A stretch of DNA of 64,000 nt. It comes from an uncultured Prevotella sp. (GTDB lineage: Bacteria; Bacteroidota; Bacteroidia; Bacteroidales; Bacteroidaceae). The stretch spans positions 1-64,000 of the forward strand of contig CALUGW010000012.1 of assembly GCA_944320305.1 (NCBI GenBank). Reading direction: 5' to 3'. A program made the position numbers and the translations under genes. Shown piece by piece: positions 35,215 through 44,174 of the stretch; within the stretch, counting starts at the first letter, position 1, and each line of letters opens with the position of its first letter. The notes beneath the pieces are model-generated. The model was not told the DNA's origin, did not search any database, and saw only the letters and a program-made list of their open reading frames with translations.

Positions 35215-36206
35215 CAGCAAAACGGAAACCCATAGCCCACACACTGTCAGCAGCACTGCTATTGTTCGTGCTGCTGACAGTGCCTGCGCTCACGGCAACG
35301 GCACAGCAGTTTGCCGTCAAGGGCTTCCGCACGCTACCCAACGACGTGAGCGCGTTCATCTCGCCGGTGCGCGACCTTAACGGCGACGCCTGCGCCCTGC
35401 TCAAGGTCATAGCCCCGCGCGAGTTCGACTTCGCCTCGCCCCTGGGCATCGTCAGCCGCCGCGACGAGGTGGGCGAGATATGGCTATACCTGCCCAAAGG
35501 CTCCAGAAGGCTCACGCTGAAGCACCCCCGGTGGGGCGTTCTGCGCGACTACCGCTTCGCCGCCCCGCTCGAAAGCCACGTCACCTACGAGCTTTCGCTC
35601 AACATTCCCCAACAGCCAGACTCAATAAAACGCGACACGGTGGTGCTGACACGGACCGTGAGAGACACCGTGGCCGTGGCCACAACACGCCACAGGCTGC
35701 CGCTCACGATTGGAGCGGCGCTCACCGCGTCTGTCCACACCAACGGCCCGTCGTGGGGACTGATGCTCTTCGCCATGCGCCGCCACGGCGCCTTTATACA
35801 CGCCTCGACCGACCTGCGCTCCATTGGCGACACACGCATGGAGTGCGACGAGGCCGGCTATGTCGACCAGAGCGGCATCCTGCCCTACTACACCGGCAGC
35901 GGGCGCCACTCTTCGTTTGCCGTCACTGCCGGCCCGGTGCACCGCCTGTGGCGCGGCGTCAACCTGTTCTACGGCGCGGGCTACGGCCGCACAGCCACCG
36001 CCTGGCAGCTGGACGACAGCGAGGGCGGCGGCTACGCGCTCAACAACGGGCTGACGCACAGCGGCCTGGCGGCAGAGGCGGGTGTGGCGCTGAGCTTCGG
36101 CCACTTCTGCATCACCGCCTCCGCCGTTACAATCGGCGGCAGACACTGGCAGGGCTGCGTGGGCATAGGAGTGGCACTGTTTAAGGGTAAAAAGGTGAAA
36201 AAGTAA
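35211..36206 (+). CDS. Exported beta-rich protein, function unknown
   Basis: A 331-residue protein with a signal peptide (about 1-31, ending LTATAQ). The N-terminal half (FISPVRDLNGDACALLKVIAP, GEIWLYLPKGSRRLTLKHPRWG) resembles PEGA-like carbohydrate/peptidoglycan-associated domains from Bacteroidetes. The C-terminal half (about 150-320) has alternating patterns and a GAGYGRTATAWQL block suggestive of a small membrane beta-barrel. I cannot assign a function. It is coupled to the upstream gene and sits 55 bases before the FN3-LRR lipoprotein. Confidence 0.7.
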   Translation: MTAKRKPIAHTLSAALLLFVLLTVPALTATAQQFAVKGFRTLPNDVSAFISPVRDLNGDACALLKVIAPREFDFASPLGIVSRRDEVGEIWLYLPKGSRRLTLKHPRWGVLRDYRFAAPLESHVTYELSLNIPQQPDSIKRDTVVLTRTVRDTVAVATTRHRLPLTIGAALTASVHTNGPSWGLMLFAMRRHGAFIHASTDLRSIGDTRMECDEAGYVDQSGILPYYTGSGRHSSFAVTAGPVHRLWRGVNLFYGAGYGRTATAWQLDDSEGGGYALNNGLTHSGLAAEAGVALSFGHFCITASAVTIGGRHWQGCVGIGVALFKGKKVKK

Positions 36207-36233
36207 AAAGGTAAACGGTAAAAAAGCAAAAGG
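36184..36233. repeat. AAAAGGTAAAAAAG repeats
   Basis: A/G-rich degenerate repeats overlap the end of the upstream gene, encoding its Lys-rich end (KGKKVKK), and fill the gap after it. Confidence 0.5.
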
Positions 36234-36261
36234 TAAATGCCTGCGGGCTGTACAAATAGAA

Positions 36262-38574
36262 ATGAAATGCAATAATCTGACACGTCCGATTGCCGAGACA
36301 AGATGCGTCTTGCATCCTGCCGTTCCACTCCTGCGCCGGTTTGCCGATTGCAAACAGCCGGCAAAGGCAAAGCGGTGCTCTGATTTTTTATTCTTCATCA
36401 TTAGTTTTACTGTCTTCTTTTTCTTAGCCGCTTGCAGCCCCGACGAGGCTCCGAACAATCCCGAGCCGGCCGTAACAGTCACCGAGGCCACCGACATTAT
36501 GCACACCGAGGCAACGCTCTGCGGGCGGATCGACCTGCAAGGAAACGCCAACACGCCCGAACTGCGCTTTCTCCTGAGCACCGACGACGGGCTGACACCA
36601 CTGCCGGAAGCACCCATAACAGACAACGGCGAGGTGCGGCAGCACATCGACGGACTGAAGCCCGCCACGACCTACCACTTCTGCCTTGAGGCCGACAACG
36701 GCCGCACTGCCATCCGCAGCAACATCATCAGCTTCACCACGCTGCCCAGCGACAGGCCCGCCATCCTCAGCGCAGCCGACATCACGCACACCGGGGCAAC
36801 GCTGCGGGGCAAGGCGCTGCCGCTTGACAACGGCAGCATGCCCGAGCTGCGCTTCATGCTCGGAACGGCAGAAGAGCTGACGCCCGTGGAGACGGACGTC
36901 AACGCCACCGGCGACAGCATCACACTAAGGCTCTCTGACCTCACGCCCGGCACGACCTACAGCTTCTGCCTGAGGGCGTTCGACGGCCACAACACCACAT
37001 ACAGCGACACGCTGCGGTTCACCACCGTGCCCAGCGACAGGCCCGCCATCCTCAGCGCGGCCGACATAACGCGCACAGGGGCAACACTGCGGGGCAAGGC
37101 GCTGCCGCTCGACAACGGCGACATGCCCGAGCTGCGCTTCATGCTCGGAACGGCAGAAGAGCTGACGCCCGTGGAGGCCGACATCAGCATCTCCGGCAAC
37201 AACGTGACTCTGAGTCTCGACAATCTCACGCCCGGCACGACCTACAGCTTCTGCCTGAGGGCGTTCGACGGCCACAACACCACATACAGCGACACGCTGC
37301 GGTTCACCACCGTGCCCAACGACAAGCCCACCGTAACGGCGCCCGTGCTCAGCAGCCGTGGCCCGACAAGCGCGTTCGTAACCTATGCCGTGACCAACAA
37401 CGGCGGCGAGCGGCTCACCGCAACCGGACTCTACATAACCGACACCGCCACGGGGCGCACGTTCAGCGTGACGCCTGAGGGCGACATCAACGCCGACACC
37501 GTGTTCACGCTGCACGTGACAGGACTGCAGCCGCAGACGGCCTACGAGATAAAGGCCTACGCCGCCAACACCGTGGGCGAGTCGCAGAGCGCTTCCGCCG
37601 CCCTCGCCACGGGCAGCACGGTGGTGCTGACAGCCCCCGGACTGCTCGAGACAATCATCGGAGCCGACGTCTACGAGTTCGACCGTCTGGCATTCTCTGG
37701 CCCGATGAACGGCGACGACCTGCGCTTCCTGCGCCGCATGATGGGGTGCGAGGCCGACGGCAGCGCCGGCCGCGGCCGCCTTGCCGACGTTGACATGACC
37801 GAGGTGAGCATCGTCAGCGGCGGCGGAAGCTACGACGGCTCGCGCTTCACTGCCGACGGCGTGGTGGGCCAGGGGCTCTTCGCCGGGTGCGCCGCCCTGA
37901 CAAGCATCGCCCTGCCGGCCTCGGCCACGACAATAGAGGCCGAGGCGCTGAGCGGCTGCGCCTCGCTGCGCAGCATCACCATTCCCGCCTCGGCCACAAG
38001 CGTAAGCCCCTCGGCGGGGTGCTCCGCCCTGACGGCCATCAGCGTGTCGCCCCGCAACAGCGTCTACCGCAGCGTTGACGGCGTGCTGCTCAACGTGGCC
38101 GCCACCGAGATTGTGTGGTTCCCCATGGGCAAGACCGGCTACTACACCCTGCCCCAAACCATAACGCGCATTGGCGACCGCGCCTTCCAGGGCTGCTCCG
38201 TCACCCGCTTCACCCTGACAGACGCCGTGACCAGCCTGGGCCAGGCCGCCTTTGCCGGCAGCCAGGTGGAGGAGGTGAGCCTGGGCAACGGCCTGCGCAC
38301 GGTGCCCACGGGCACATTCCAGGGCTGCGCGAGACTGCGCACGGTGCGCCTGGGCAGCGCTACAGAGCTGGTGTCCGACTACGCCTTCGACGGCTGCCCG
38401 CTGGAGCACATCTACATAGGCGCACAATATCCGCCCGTGTGCAACCCCAAGGCGCTCACCACGTCCTACGAGCAGCTGCTCAGCCGGTGCACGCTCCACG
38501 TGCCCGCCGCGCGGCAGCAGCTCTACAAGGCCGACGCCGACTGGGGCCAGTTTGACAACATAACGGGCGAATGA
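36262..38574 (+). CDS. Tandem FN3-like + LRR surface lipoprotein
   Basis: A 770-residue lipoprotein with lipobox LAAC (Cys58). Fibronectin-III-like modules follow: about 67-160, two near-identical 95-residue repeats (about 162-351, starting PSDRPAILSAADIT), and a fourth at about 352-450. Residues about 520-750 are BspA-type LRR_5 repeats (FAGCAALTSIALPASATTIEAEAL style). The 40 residues before the hydrophobic signal are unusual; no other Met lies closer, so the true start may be a non-ATG codon. It is probably an adhesin of the fimbrillin operon. Confidence 0.85.
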   Translation: MKCNNLTRPIAETRCVLHPAVPLLRRFADCKQPAKAKRCSDFLFFIISFTVFFFLAACSPDEAPNNPEPAVTVTEATDIMHTEATLCGRIDLQGNANTPELRFLLSTDDGLTPLPEAPITDNGEVRQHIDGLKPATTYHFCLEADNGRTAIRSNIISFTTLPSDRPAILSAADITHTGATLRGKALPLDNGSMPELRFMLGTAEELTPVETDVNATGDSITLRLSDLTPGTTYSFCLRAFDGHNTTYSDTLRFTTVPSDRPAILSAADITRTGATLRGKALPLDNGDMPELRFMLGTAEELTPVEADISISGNNVTLSLDNLTPGTTYSFCLRAFDGHNTTYSDTLRFTTVPNDKPTVTAPVLSSRGPTSAFVTYAVTNNGGERLTATGLYITDTATGRTFSVTPEGDINADTVFTLHVTGLQPQTAYEIKAYAANTVGESQSASAALATGSTVVLTAPGLLETIIGADVYEFDRLAFSGPMNGDDLRFLRRMMGCEADGSAGRGRLADVDMTEVSIVSGGGSYDGSRFTADGVVGQGLFAGCAALTSIALPASATTIEAEALSGCASLRSITIPASATSVSPSAGCSALTAISVSPRNSVYRSVDGVLLNVAATEIVWFPMGKTGYYTLPQTITRIGDRAFQGCSVTRFTLTDAVTSLGQAAFAGSQVEEVSLGNGLRTVPTGTFQGCARLRTVRLGSATELVSDYAFDGCPLEHIYIGAQYPPVCNPKALTTSYEQLLSRCTLHVPAARQQLYKADADWGQFDNITGE
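36745..37314 (+). repeat. Two tandem 285-bp FN3-coding repeats
   Basis: Copies at 36745-37029 and 37030-37314 are nearly identical except for a variable stretch of about 60 bases in the third quarter. Both start CCCAGCGACAGGCCCGCCAT and encode one 95-residue FN3-like module each. The high identity points to a recent duplication or ongoing copy-number change. Confidence 0.85.
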
Positions 38575-38633
38575 CCGCCCGGCCCGCCACAGCACACGCA
38601 TCACAAACACGACAACAACAAACATCAGGACAT

Positions 38634-39215
38634 ATGAACTCATCAGAAATAGAAGAGCTGAAACTGCTCATAGAACAGAAATTCGGCAAGCAACTGAGCA
38701 CCACCACCGACTTCAACGAGTTCTCGCTCACCGTCACAAAGACCATAGGCATACAGGTGTCGGCGTCAACACTGAAGCGAATGTGGGGCTACGTGAGCGA
38801 CAGCCACAAGCCGCGCCGGCTCACGCTCGACACGCTCGCGCGCTATCTGGGCCACAACGACTACCACGCCTTCCTGCTGTGGCTCAAGACGAGCACGCGC
38901 TACAACTCCTCGTTCTTCAGCGCGGAGCAGCTCATCAGCAACGACGTCGAGCCGGGAGCCACCGTCGAGATTGGCTGGAGCCCCAACCGCCTGCTGCGCC
39001 TGAGCTATCTGGGCGACAGCCTCTACGAGGTGACGGAGGCAGAGAACAGCAAGCTCCGCCCCGGCGACAGGTTCATGACCGGATGCTTCATCAAGGAGCA
39101 GCCGCTCTACTTGCCCTACATCGAGCGCGGCGGCGGGCGCACAGCCCCCTTCATAGCCGGGCGCAACGGCGGCCTGACAGTGATCAACGTCTGCAAAAAC
39201 AACTCCGAGGCATGA
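38634..39215 (+). CDS. Putative DNA-binding protein of the kinase pair
   Basis: A 193-residue protein. The N-terminal 80 residues (IEELKLLIEQKFGKQLSTTTDFNEFS, STLKRMWGY, LTLDTLARYLGHNDYHAFLLW) match a helix-rich module common in Bacteroidales regulators and look like a helix-turn-helix. The C-terminal half is beta-rich (PGATVEIGWSPNRLLRLSYLGDSLYEV). No signal peptide, so it is cytoplasmic. Its stop overlaps the start of the Ser/Thr kinase (ATGA), suggesting the two work together. Start at 38634; an in-frame ATG at 38571 overlaps the previous gene. Confidence 0.75.
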   Translation: MNSSEIEELKLLIEQKFGKQLSTTTDFNEFSLTVTKTIGIQVSASTLKRMWGYVSDSHKPRRLTLDTLARYLGHNDYHAFLLWLKTSTRYNSSFFSAEQLISNDVEPGATVEIGWSPNRLLRLSYLGDSLYEVTEAENSKLRPGDRFMTGCFIKEQPLYLPYIERGGGRTAPFIAGRNGGLTVINVCKNNSEA

Positions 39216-40180
39216 GCGGAGCCAGCAAAGACACAGCCCCGTCGGGCTTCACGCGCAGCATAGACAGCGAGATGGAGCAGGCCGCGCCGCTGCCCGTGGA
39301 GAGCGCGTTCAGCGGCCTGAGCCAGTGCTACGTGTCGGCCTCGGGCCACACCCGCCTGCTCACCGCCACGCGCTACGGCAAGCGCTACATGCTGAAGTGC
39401 CTCAAGGCCGACTTCCTCTACACGCCCGTCTACCGCCAGGCGCTCACCAAGGAGTTCGAGATCGGCCTGCAGCTCGACCACCCCAACATCTGCCGCACCA
39501 TAGGCATGGAGGAGGTGGAAGGGCTGGGCGCCACGATAGTGATGGAGTTCATCGACGGCGACACGCTCGAAAGCCTCATCGCCGCCCACGCGCTCACCGC
39601 ACCCATGGCCCGCCGCGCGGCCCGGCAGCTGGCCGCCGCGCTCGACTATCTGCACAGCAAGCAGATAACGCACCGCGACCTGAAGCCGTCGAACATCATG
39701 GTGACGCACACCGGCCACAACGTCAGGCTGATAGACTTCAGCCTGGCCGACAGCGACAACTTCAGCGTGCTGAAGCTGCCGGCGGGCACGTCGGGCTACA
39801 TCGCGCCCGAGCAGCTGCTGCCCGGCGCCAAGGCCGACCCTCAGGCCGACATCTGGTCGCTCGGCATGGTCATGCTCGACATGGCCCGCGCCACCGGCGA
39901 CAAGAGCCTCGCACGCGCCGCACGCGCCTGCACTCGACGCCGCCCGGAGGCCCGCCCCACGTGCTCCGCCGAGATATTCGCCGCCACCCGCGGCACCCGC
40001 CTGCAGCGCGTGGCCGCCATAGCGCTGCTCTGCGCCATAGCCGCCCTGGCCCTGCACATAGCCGCCACGCTCCACCGCCGCGCCGCGCTGCCCCCGCCCG
40101 GCGCGGCCGCCAGCCCCGCCGACTCCGCCGGCGACGGCAACCGCGCCATGGACATAAGCCAGTGGCCGGAGGCTGAATGA
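39212..40180 (+). CDS. Membrane-anchored Ser/Thr protein kinase
   Basis: A 322-residue eukaryotic-like kinase. Lys62 (YMLKCLK), Glu83 of helix C, HRDLKPSN with Asp156, DFS (175-177, in place of DFG), APE (198-200) and DIWSLG (213-218) are present, so most catalytic residues are kept. The glycine-rich loop is degenerate. One transmembrane helix lies at about 268-286 with a short Pro/Ala-rich extracytoplasmic tail. It is coupled to the DNA-binding-like gene and ends the operon before a 29-bp inverted repeat. Confidence 0.9.
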   Translation: MSGASKDTAPSGFTRSIDSEMEQAAPLPVESAFSGLSQCYVSASGHTRLLTATRYGKRYMLKCLKADFLYTPVYRQALTKEFEIGLQLDHPNICRTIGMEEVEGLGATIVMEFIDGDTLESLIAAHALTAPMARRAARQLAAALDYLHSKQITHRDLKPSNIMVTHTGHNVRLIDFSLADSDNFSVLKLPAGTSGYIAPEQLLPGAKADPQADIWSLGMVMLDMARATGDKSLARAARACTRRRPEARPTCSAEIFAATRGTRLQRVAAIALLCAIAALALHIAATLHRRAALPPPGAAASPADSAGDGNRAMDISQWPEAE

Positions 40181-40190
40181 GCAAAAGCCC

Positions 40191-40278
40191 CTCTCCCGTC
40201 TCCCCTGTGGGGAGAAGCCCGAATGGCCTCCATCTTGATACGGCGCAGCGGCTTCTCCCCACAGGGGAGACGGGAGAG
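40191..40278. terminator. 29-bp perfect inverted repeat after the kinase gene
   Basis: Positions 40191-40219 pair without mismatch with 40250-40278 around a 30-base loop, followed by GCGTTTTATTTTATT. Each arm is itself built on the CTCCCC/GGGGAG palindrome. It probably ends the 11.6-kb operon and belongs to a repeat family with the site at 47185-47284. Confidence 0.75.
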
Positions 40279-40300
40279 AGCGTTTTATTTTATTCACAGT

Positions 40301-40668
40301 TGTTAAAAACCCGGCTCTTTTCCACCTCATATTCCGCGTATTTGAAAACAAAAATCATTTGGCCGCAAATACGCGCGGCACGAGTGTGCAACCGTAACCA
40401 ACTGGCCTGATTAGACTTATTAGCCCAATCAGCCTAATTGTGCAACTTTTTCAGCCCCCGAAACGACCCATTTCACCCCCAAAACAGCCTTTTCCGCCCT
40501 GCAAAAAGAGCCTTTTCGGCCTGCGATATGGCCTGTTTTGCATTGCAATATGACCTATATCGCAATTCAATATAGGCCATATTGCAGAATCATAAGCATT
40601 TCACCGCCCTAAAAAGAGGCAGAACAGCCCTGATTTTTTCTATTTCGTGCCTTTTTGAAGTGTTAAAA
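40301..40668 (-). repeat. TTTTAACA-bounded intergenic element, copy C
   Basis: A 368-bp element in the opposite orientation to A and B. TGTTAAAA lies at both ends (40301-40308, 40661-40668). It holds GCGATATGGCC and CAATATAGGCCATATTGCAG motifs (40520-40587), the TTAGACTTATTAG tract, the core GAGTGTGCAACCGTAACC (40382-40399) and a hairpin GCGTATTTG (40336-40344) with CAAATACGC (40366-40374). Confidence 0.75.
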
Positions 40669-40809
40669 TGCGGGGTACGTTTCTGTCGTTATTGGAATGG
40701 TTATAGTCACGTGGAGAGCGGTTTTTGCTTCAATAATATCGGCATTCTTACTTTATATAATTATTATTTGAAGTCTTGAAGCTTCTTGTTTCGAAGAAAT
40801 TTAATCTGT

Positions 40810-41049
40810 ATGTATCTCACGAGCTTTCACGTGGCGGACGGCGTCCTTAAGACTGAGAACGCGGTGGCAAGGCGATACAATCACACAATACCATTGGAGA
40901 GCATAAAATGGATTATGATTGCCGACGCCAACCTGTGCATAAAACAGAAAGACGGCAGAGCCGTCGTCGTGCGCTACAAGCTGTCGAAAGAGCAACTGAC
41001 GGATTTCTCCAACGCTTTCGGGTCGATGGGAATACCGGTAATATACTGA
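40810..41049 (+). CDS. Small protein of unknown function
   Basis: A 79-residue protein (start MYLTSFHVADG; an in-frame ATG at 40786 adds 8 residues). The pattern IPLESIKWIMIADANLCIKQKDGRAVVVRYKLSKEQLTDF suggests a compact beta domain like a short bacterial PH domain, but this is weak. It is more AT-rich than its neighbours, has no signal peptide and stands alone between element C and a convergent protease gene. Confidence 0.6.
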   Translation: MYLTSFHVADGVLKTENAVARRYNHTIPLESIKWIMIADANLCIKQKDGRAVVVRYKLSKEQLTDFSNAFGSMGIPVIY

Positions 41050-41052
41050 ATT

Positions 41053-41116
41053 AACCCGAATCGCATCAGGCACCGACGGAAATCAGCGGCCGGACTGTCG
41101 CCTGATGCGATTGGGG
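41053..41116. terminator. Inverted repeat between convergent genes
   Basis: CCGAATCGCATCAGGC (41056-41071) pairs with GCCTGATGCGATTGGG (41100-41115). The left end TTAACCCGAATCG is the same as the left end of the palindrome at 21721. It may serve as a bidirectional terminator. Confidence 0.6.
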
Positions 41117-41124
41117 CTAATTCC

Positions 41125-42561
41125 TCATTTTCTAAACTTACTCTTCCGTGAGCGCGTCACTGATTTTGTGCGCTTCTTCATCATGGACGGATTGCGGTAA
41201 ATAAGGCTTGTGCCGTCGGACTTGAGCCGCTTGTTTGCCGCCGGAACTATGATGCGGGCAGGAGTGCGGTAGCGCGTTATGAGCTTCTCTGTGGGGAACC
41301 TCAGGGCAGCCGAGACCGTGAGAGAGCGCAGGCCGGGGCAGCGGGTGAAGGCCTGGGCGCCGAGATAGCGCATGCTGTCGGGCATAACGACATCGCGGAG
41401 CGAGGCGCAGCCGCGGAAGCTCCTGTAGCCGATGGTCTTCAGCGCAGGCGGGAGGTCTGCCGCCGTCATGCTGCGGCAGCCCTCGAAAGCAAAGTTGTTG
41501 ATGTATTCCAGCGACTCCGGCATTCTGACATAGCTCAGGTTGTGGCAGCCACGGAACGCCCAGTCGCCCACCCTACTGGCGTCTGCGGGCAGCGAGACGT
41601 AAGTAAGGCGGGCGCAGCCGGCAAAGGCCGAGTCGGGCAGCTCGGCGAGACTGGCGCCCGAGAGGTCGATGGTGCGCAGCATTCCCTCCTCTAAGGCCAG
41701 TCGGCGCAGCGCGGCGATGTCGGCAGAGTCAATCCGCCCGCTGACCACGGCGTGTACGCAGTCGCGGTGGAGCAGCGAGGAGAGCGTGCCTGGAGCACTG
41801 ACATGGTATGTCTGCCGCTCCGGCACAAACGCCGAGTCGCCAATGCCCACGATGGCGAACTGGCACTCGCCGTAGCCGTTCATGCGGTCAGGGTGGTAGA
41901 AGCCGTCGCCTCTGCCGCCCCAGCCCATATTGGCGTGCAGCCGGCCGGCGGCACAACCGTCTACGACAAAGATGTGGCCGGCGGCGTTCTTGTCGCGCCC
42001 CGTGCTGCCACAGAATATCACAGGGCGCCCCGCCCGCAGCTCTTCGGCAATGAGCCGGGTGAAGTCGAGCCCGTGGCCGCGGACCATCATCTCGTCGCGC
42101 GACAGGATGCTCATGTAGTGGCTGAAGCCGAAGTCGAGCTTCATCGAGGCCGCAATGCGCTCCATGTTGGTCCAGCTGTCGGCCGTGTCGTAGCGCGTGC
42201 CTGCCCCGCGTCCGCAGTCGGCAATGAGGCGGGCCGCCGCGGCGGTGTCGCCGGAGGCAATGGCGGCGTAGTCGTAAGCTCCGAAGAAGCCGGAGGCGGG
42301 GTAGCGCATGAAGTTCATCACCTGCGCCATGGCCACCGGCCCGCAACCAGCCGGGCACTCGCGGCCGAGGCTGTCGCGGGGCACGAGACTGTTGAACGGG
42401 GCATACTGGTGCCACTCGGTCCGCACGAACGGCTCCACGGCGGAGCCGGAAGCGGCGCGGGCCACGGACTCCTGCAGCTGTAATGCGAGCGAGAGCACCA
42501 CGCCCGGCACTGTCAGCGCCGGGCAGACCAACATCAGGAACAGTTTTAGAACGGACATCAT
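41125..42561 (-). CDS. C10 (streptopain-like) peptidase with BspA-type LRRs
   Basis: A 478-residue exported protein. A signal-like hydrophobic segment (about 4-28) precedes the peptidase domain: EWHQYAPFNSLVP, catalytic Cys73 in CPAGCGPVAMAQVMNF, His196 in GHIFVVDGC, and HANMGWGGRGDGFY. This is the C10 family, secreted cysteine proteases. Residues about 285-430 form LRR_5 repeats (FAGCARLTYVSLPADASRVGDWAF style). The C-terminus is strongly basic (KKRTKSVTRSRKSKFRK). No propeptide of the usual size is seen. It follows the surface operon but on the other strand. Confidence 0.88.
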   Translation of the reverse strand: MMSVLKLFLMLVCPALTVPGVVLSLALQLQESVARAASGSAVEPFVRTEWHQYAPFNSLVPRDSLGRECPAGCGPVAMAQVMNFMRYPASGFFGAYDYAAIASGDTAAAARLIADCGRGAGTRYDTADSWTNMERIAASMKLDFGFSHYMSILSRDEMMVRGHGLDFTRLIAEELRAGRPVIFCGSTGRDKNAAGHIFVVDGCAAGRLHANMGWGGRGDGFYHPDRMNGYGECQFAIVGIGDSAFVPERQTYHVSAPGTLSSLLHRDCVHAVVSGRIDSADIAALRRLALEEGMLRTIDLSGASLAELPDSAFAGCARLTYVSLPADASRVGDWAFRGCHNLSYVRMPESLEYINNFAFEGCRSMTAADLPPALKTIGYRSFRGCASLRDVVMPDSMRYLGAQAFTRCPGLRSLTVSAALRFPTEKLITRYRTPARIIVPAANKRLKSDGTSLIYRNPSMMKKRTKSVTRSRKSKFRK

Positions 42562-42764
42562 CTTCTGTGTATCAACGGTTCAGCATAGGGCGTCCGGCGG
42601 GCAGCCCCGGACCCGGCATCGAGGCCGAGCCAGCCGCCAGACGGTGCAAAAATACGGATTTTTGGTCAAACCGGCGCAAAAAGCCGGCGGGTATTTTGGT
42701 TTGGCGCCATCACCAGCCCGCAACTTCTGAAAACGATTACGTGTCTTTTTTTGCAATACCGACA

Positions 42765-42793
42765 TTGCAATAAGAATAATATTGCTATCTTTG
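42765..42793 (+). promoter_or_regulatory. Promoter of nhaD
   Basis: TTG (42765-42767), 18 bases, TATCTTTG (42786-42793), 37 bases before the start. Spacing is one base short of the usual range. Confidence 0.55.
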
Positions 42794-42830
42794 CAGCATA
42801 CAAACCAAACCGATAAATTAAACACCTAAA

Positions 42831-44171
42831 ATGTCAACATTAACACTTTCAATTGTGGTCGTCTTCGTGTTCGGCTATCTGTGCATAGCCCTGGAGAGCC
42901 TGACCAAAGTGAACAAGGCGGCCGTGGCGCTGCTGATGTTCGTAGCGTGCTGGACACTGTTTATGATCGACCCGGGCAGCTATGTGGCCGGCGCCGTGGG
43001 CGAGAACACCGCCTCGGCCGTGAGCGAGGTGATGGAGCGCCATCTGGGCAGCACCTCAACCACGCTGTTCTTCCTGATGGGCGCAATGACCATCGTGGAG
43101 CTGGTCGACCAGAACGGCGGCTTCAACTTCGTGCGCGACATCATCGCCGTGAGAAGCAAGAAGGCGCTGCTGTGGCGCATAGCCTTCATCACGTTCTTCC
43201 TCTCGGCCATTCTCGACAACATGACCACCGCCATCGTCATGGTGATGATTCTGCGCAAGCTCGTGAGCAACCACAACGACCGCATCATCTACGCCTCGCT
43301 CGTGATCATCGCGGCCAACGCCGGAGGCGCCTTCTCGCCCATCGGCGACGTGACCACCATCATGCTGTGGAACAAGAGCCTGATAACGGCGGGCGGAGTG
43401 ATCAAGGAGCTGTTCCTGCCGTCGGTGATATCGATGGTCGTTCCGGCGCTGCTGCTGCAGACGTTCCTCAAGGGCGAGCTTAAATACAAGGACGAGGGCG
43501 GCGTCGCCGCCGTGCAGAGCGACTTCTCCGACAGGCAGCGCAAGGCAGTGTTCGTCCTCGGCGTGGGCGGCCTCATCTTCGTGCCCATCTTCAAGTCCAT
43601 CACCCATCTGCCCCCGTTCGTGGGCATACTGCTCGTGCTGGGCGTGCTGTGGCTCGTCACAGAGATATTCTACCGCCGCCAGGGCGAGTGCGAGAACGAG
43701 AGCGCCCAGAAGCGCATACTGAACATACTCAGGCGCATCGACATGGGCACAATCTTGTTCTTCCTCGGCATTCTGATGGCCGTGGCCTGCCTTGAGGTAA
43801 TCGGCGTGCTCGCCATGGCGGGCGACGGACTCAACGTCGCGTTCGACGGCAACCACTACATCATAACGGGCATCATCGGCGTGATGTCGAGCATTGTGGA
43901 CAACGTGCCCCTCGTGGCCGGCTGCATGGGCATGTACCCCATGGCCGAGGCTGGCGACTTCGCCCAGGACGGCATCTTCTGGCAGCTGCTGGCCTACTGC
44001 GCCGGCGTGGGAGGCTCGATGCTCATCATCGGCTCCGCGGCCGGAGTGGTGGTGATGGGTCTGGAGAAGATCACCTTCATCTGGTACATGAAGCGCATCT
44101 CGCTCGTGGCCTTCGCAGGCTATCTGGCCGGAATCGTAGCCTACTGGCTGGAGCGCACGTTCCTGTTCTGA
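42831..44171 (+). CDS. nhaD: NhaD-type sodium/proton antiporter
   Basis: A 446-residue membrane protein of the ion transporter superfamily. Visible are LFFLMGAMTIVELVDQNGGF, FFLSAILDNMTTAIVMVMIL, ANAGGAFSPIGDVTTIMLW and GIIGVMSSIVDNVPLVAGCMGM, the paired DNxT/DNxP-like motifs typical of NhaD. It expels sodium for protons. The gene is single with its own promoter and a strong terminator. Sodium export fits organisms with a sodium-based respiratory chain such as Bacteroidales. Confidence 0.93.
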   Translation: MSTLTLSIVVVFVFGYLCIALESLTKVNKAAVALLMFVACWTLFMIDPGSYVAGAVGENTASAVSEVMERHLGSTSTTLFFLMGAMTIVELVDQNGGFNFVRDIIAVRSKKALLWRIAFITFFLSAILDNMTTAIVMVMILRKLVSNHNDRIIYASLVIIAANAGGAFSPIGDVTTIMLWNKSLITAGGVIKELFLPSVISMVVPALLLQTFLKGELKYKDEGGVAAVQSDFSDRQRKAVFVLGVGGLIFVPIFKSITHLPPFVGILLVLGVLWLVTEIFYRRQGECENESAQKRILNILRRIDMGTILFFLGILMAVACLEVIGVLAMAGDGLNVAFDGNHYIITGIIGVMSSIVDNVPLVAGCMGMYPMAEAGDFAQDGIFWQLLAYCAGVGGSMLIIGSAAGVVVMGLEKITFIWYMKRISLVAFAGYLAGIVAYWLERTFLF

Positions 44172-44174
44172 CAC

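Noticed and set aside
41125-42561. Papain-like or transglutaminase assignment
   Set aside because: The CGP..AMAQ cysteine region with GHIFVVDG and the GWGG motif fit C10 streptopain better.
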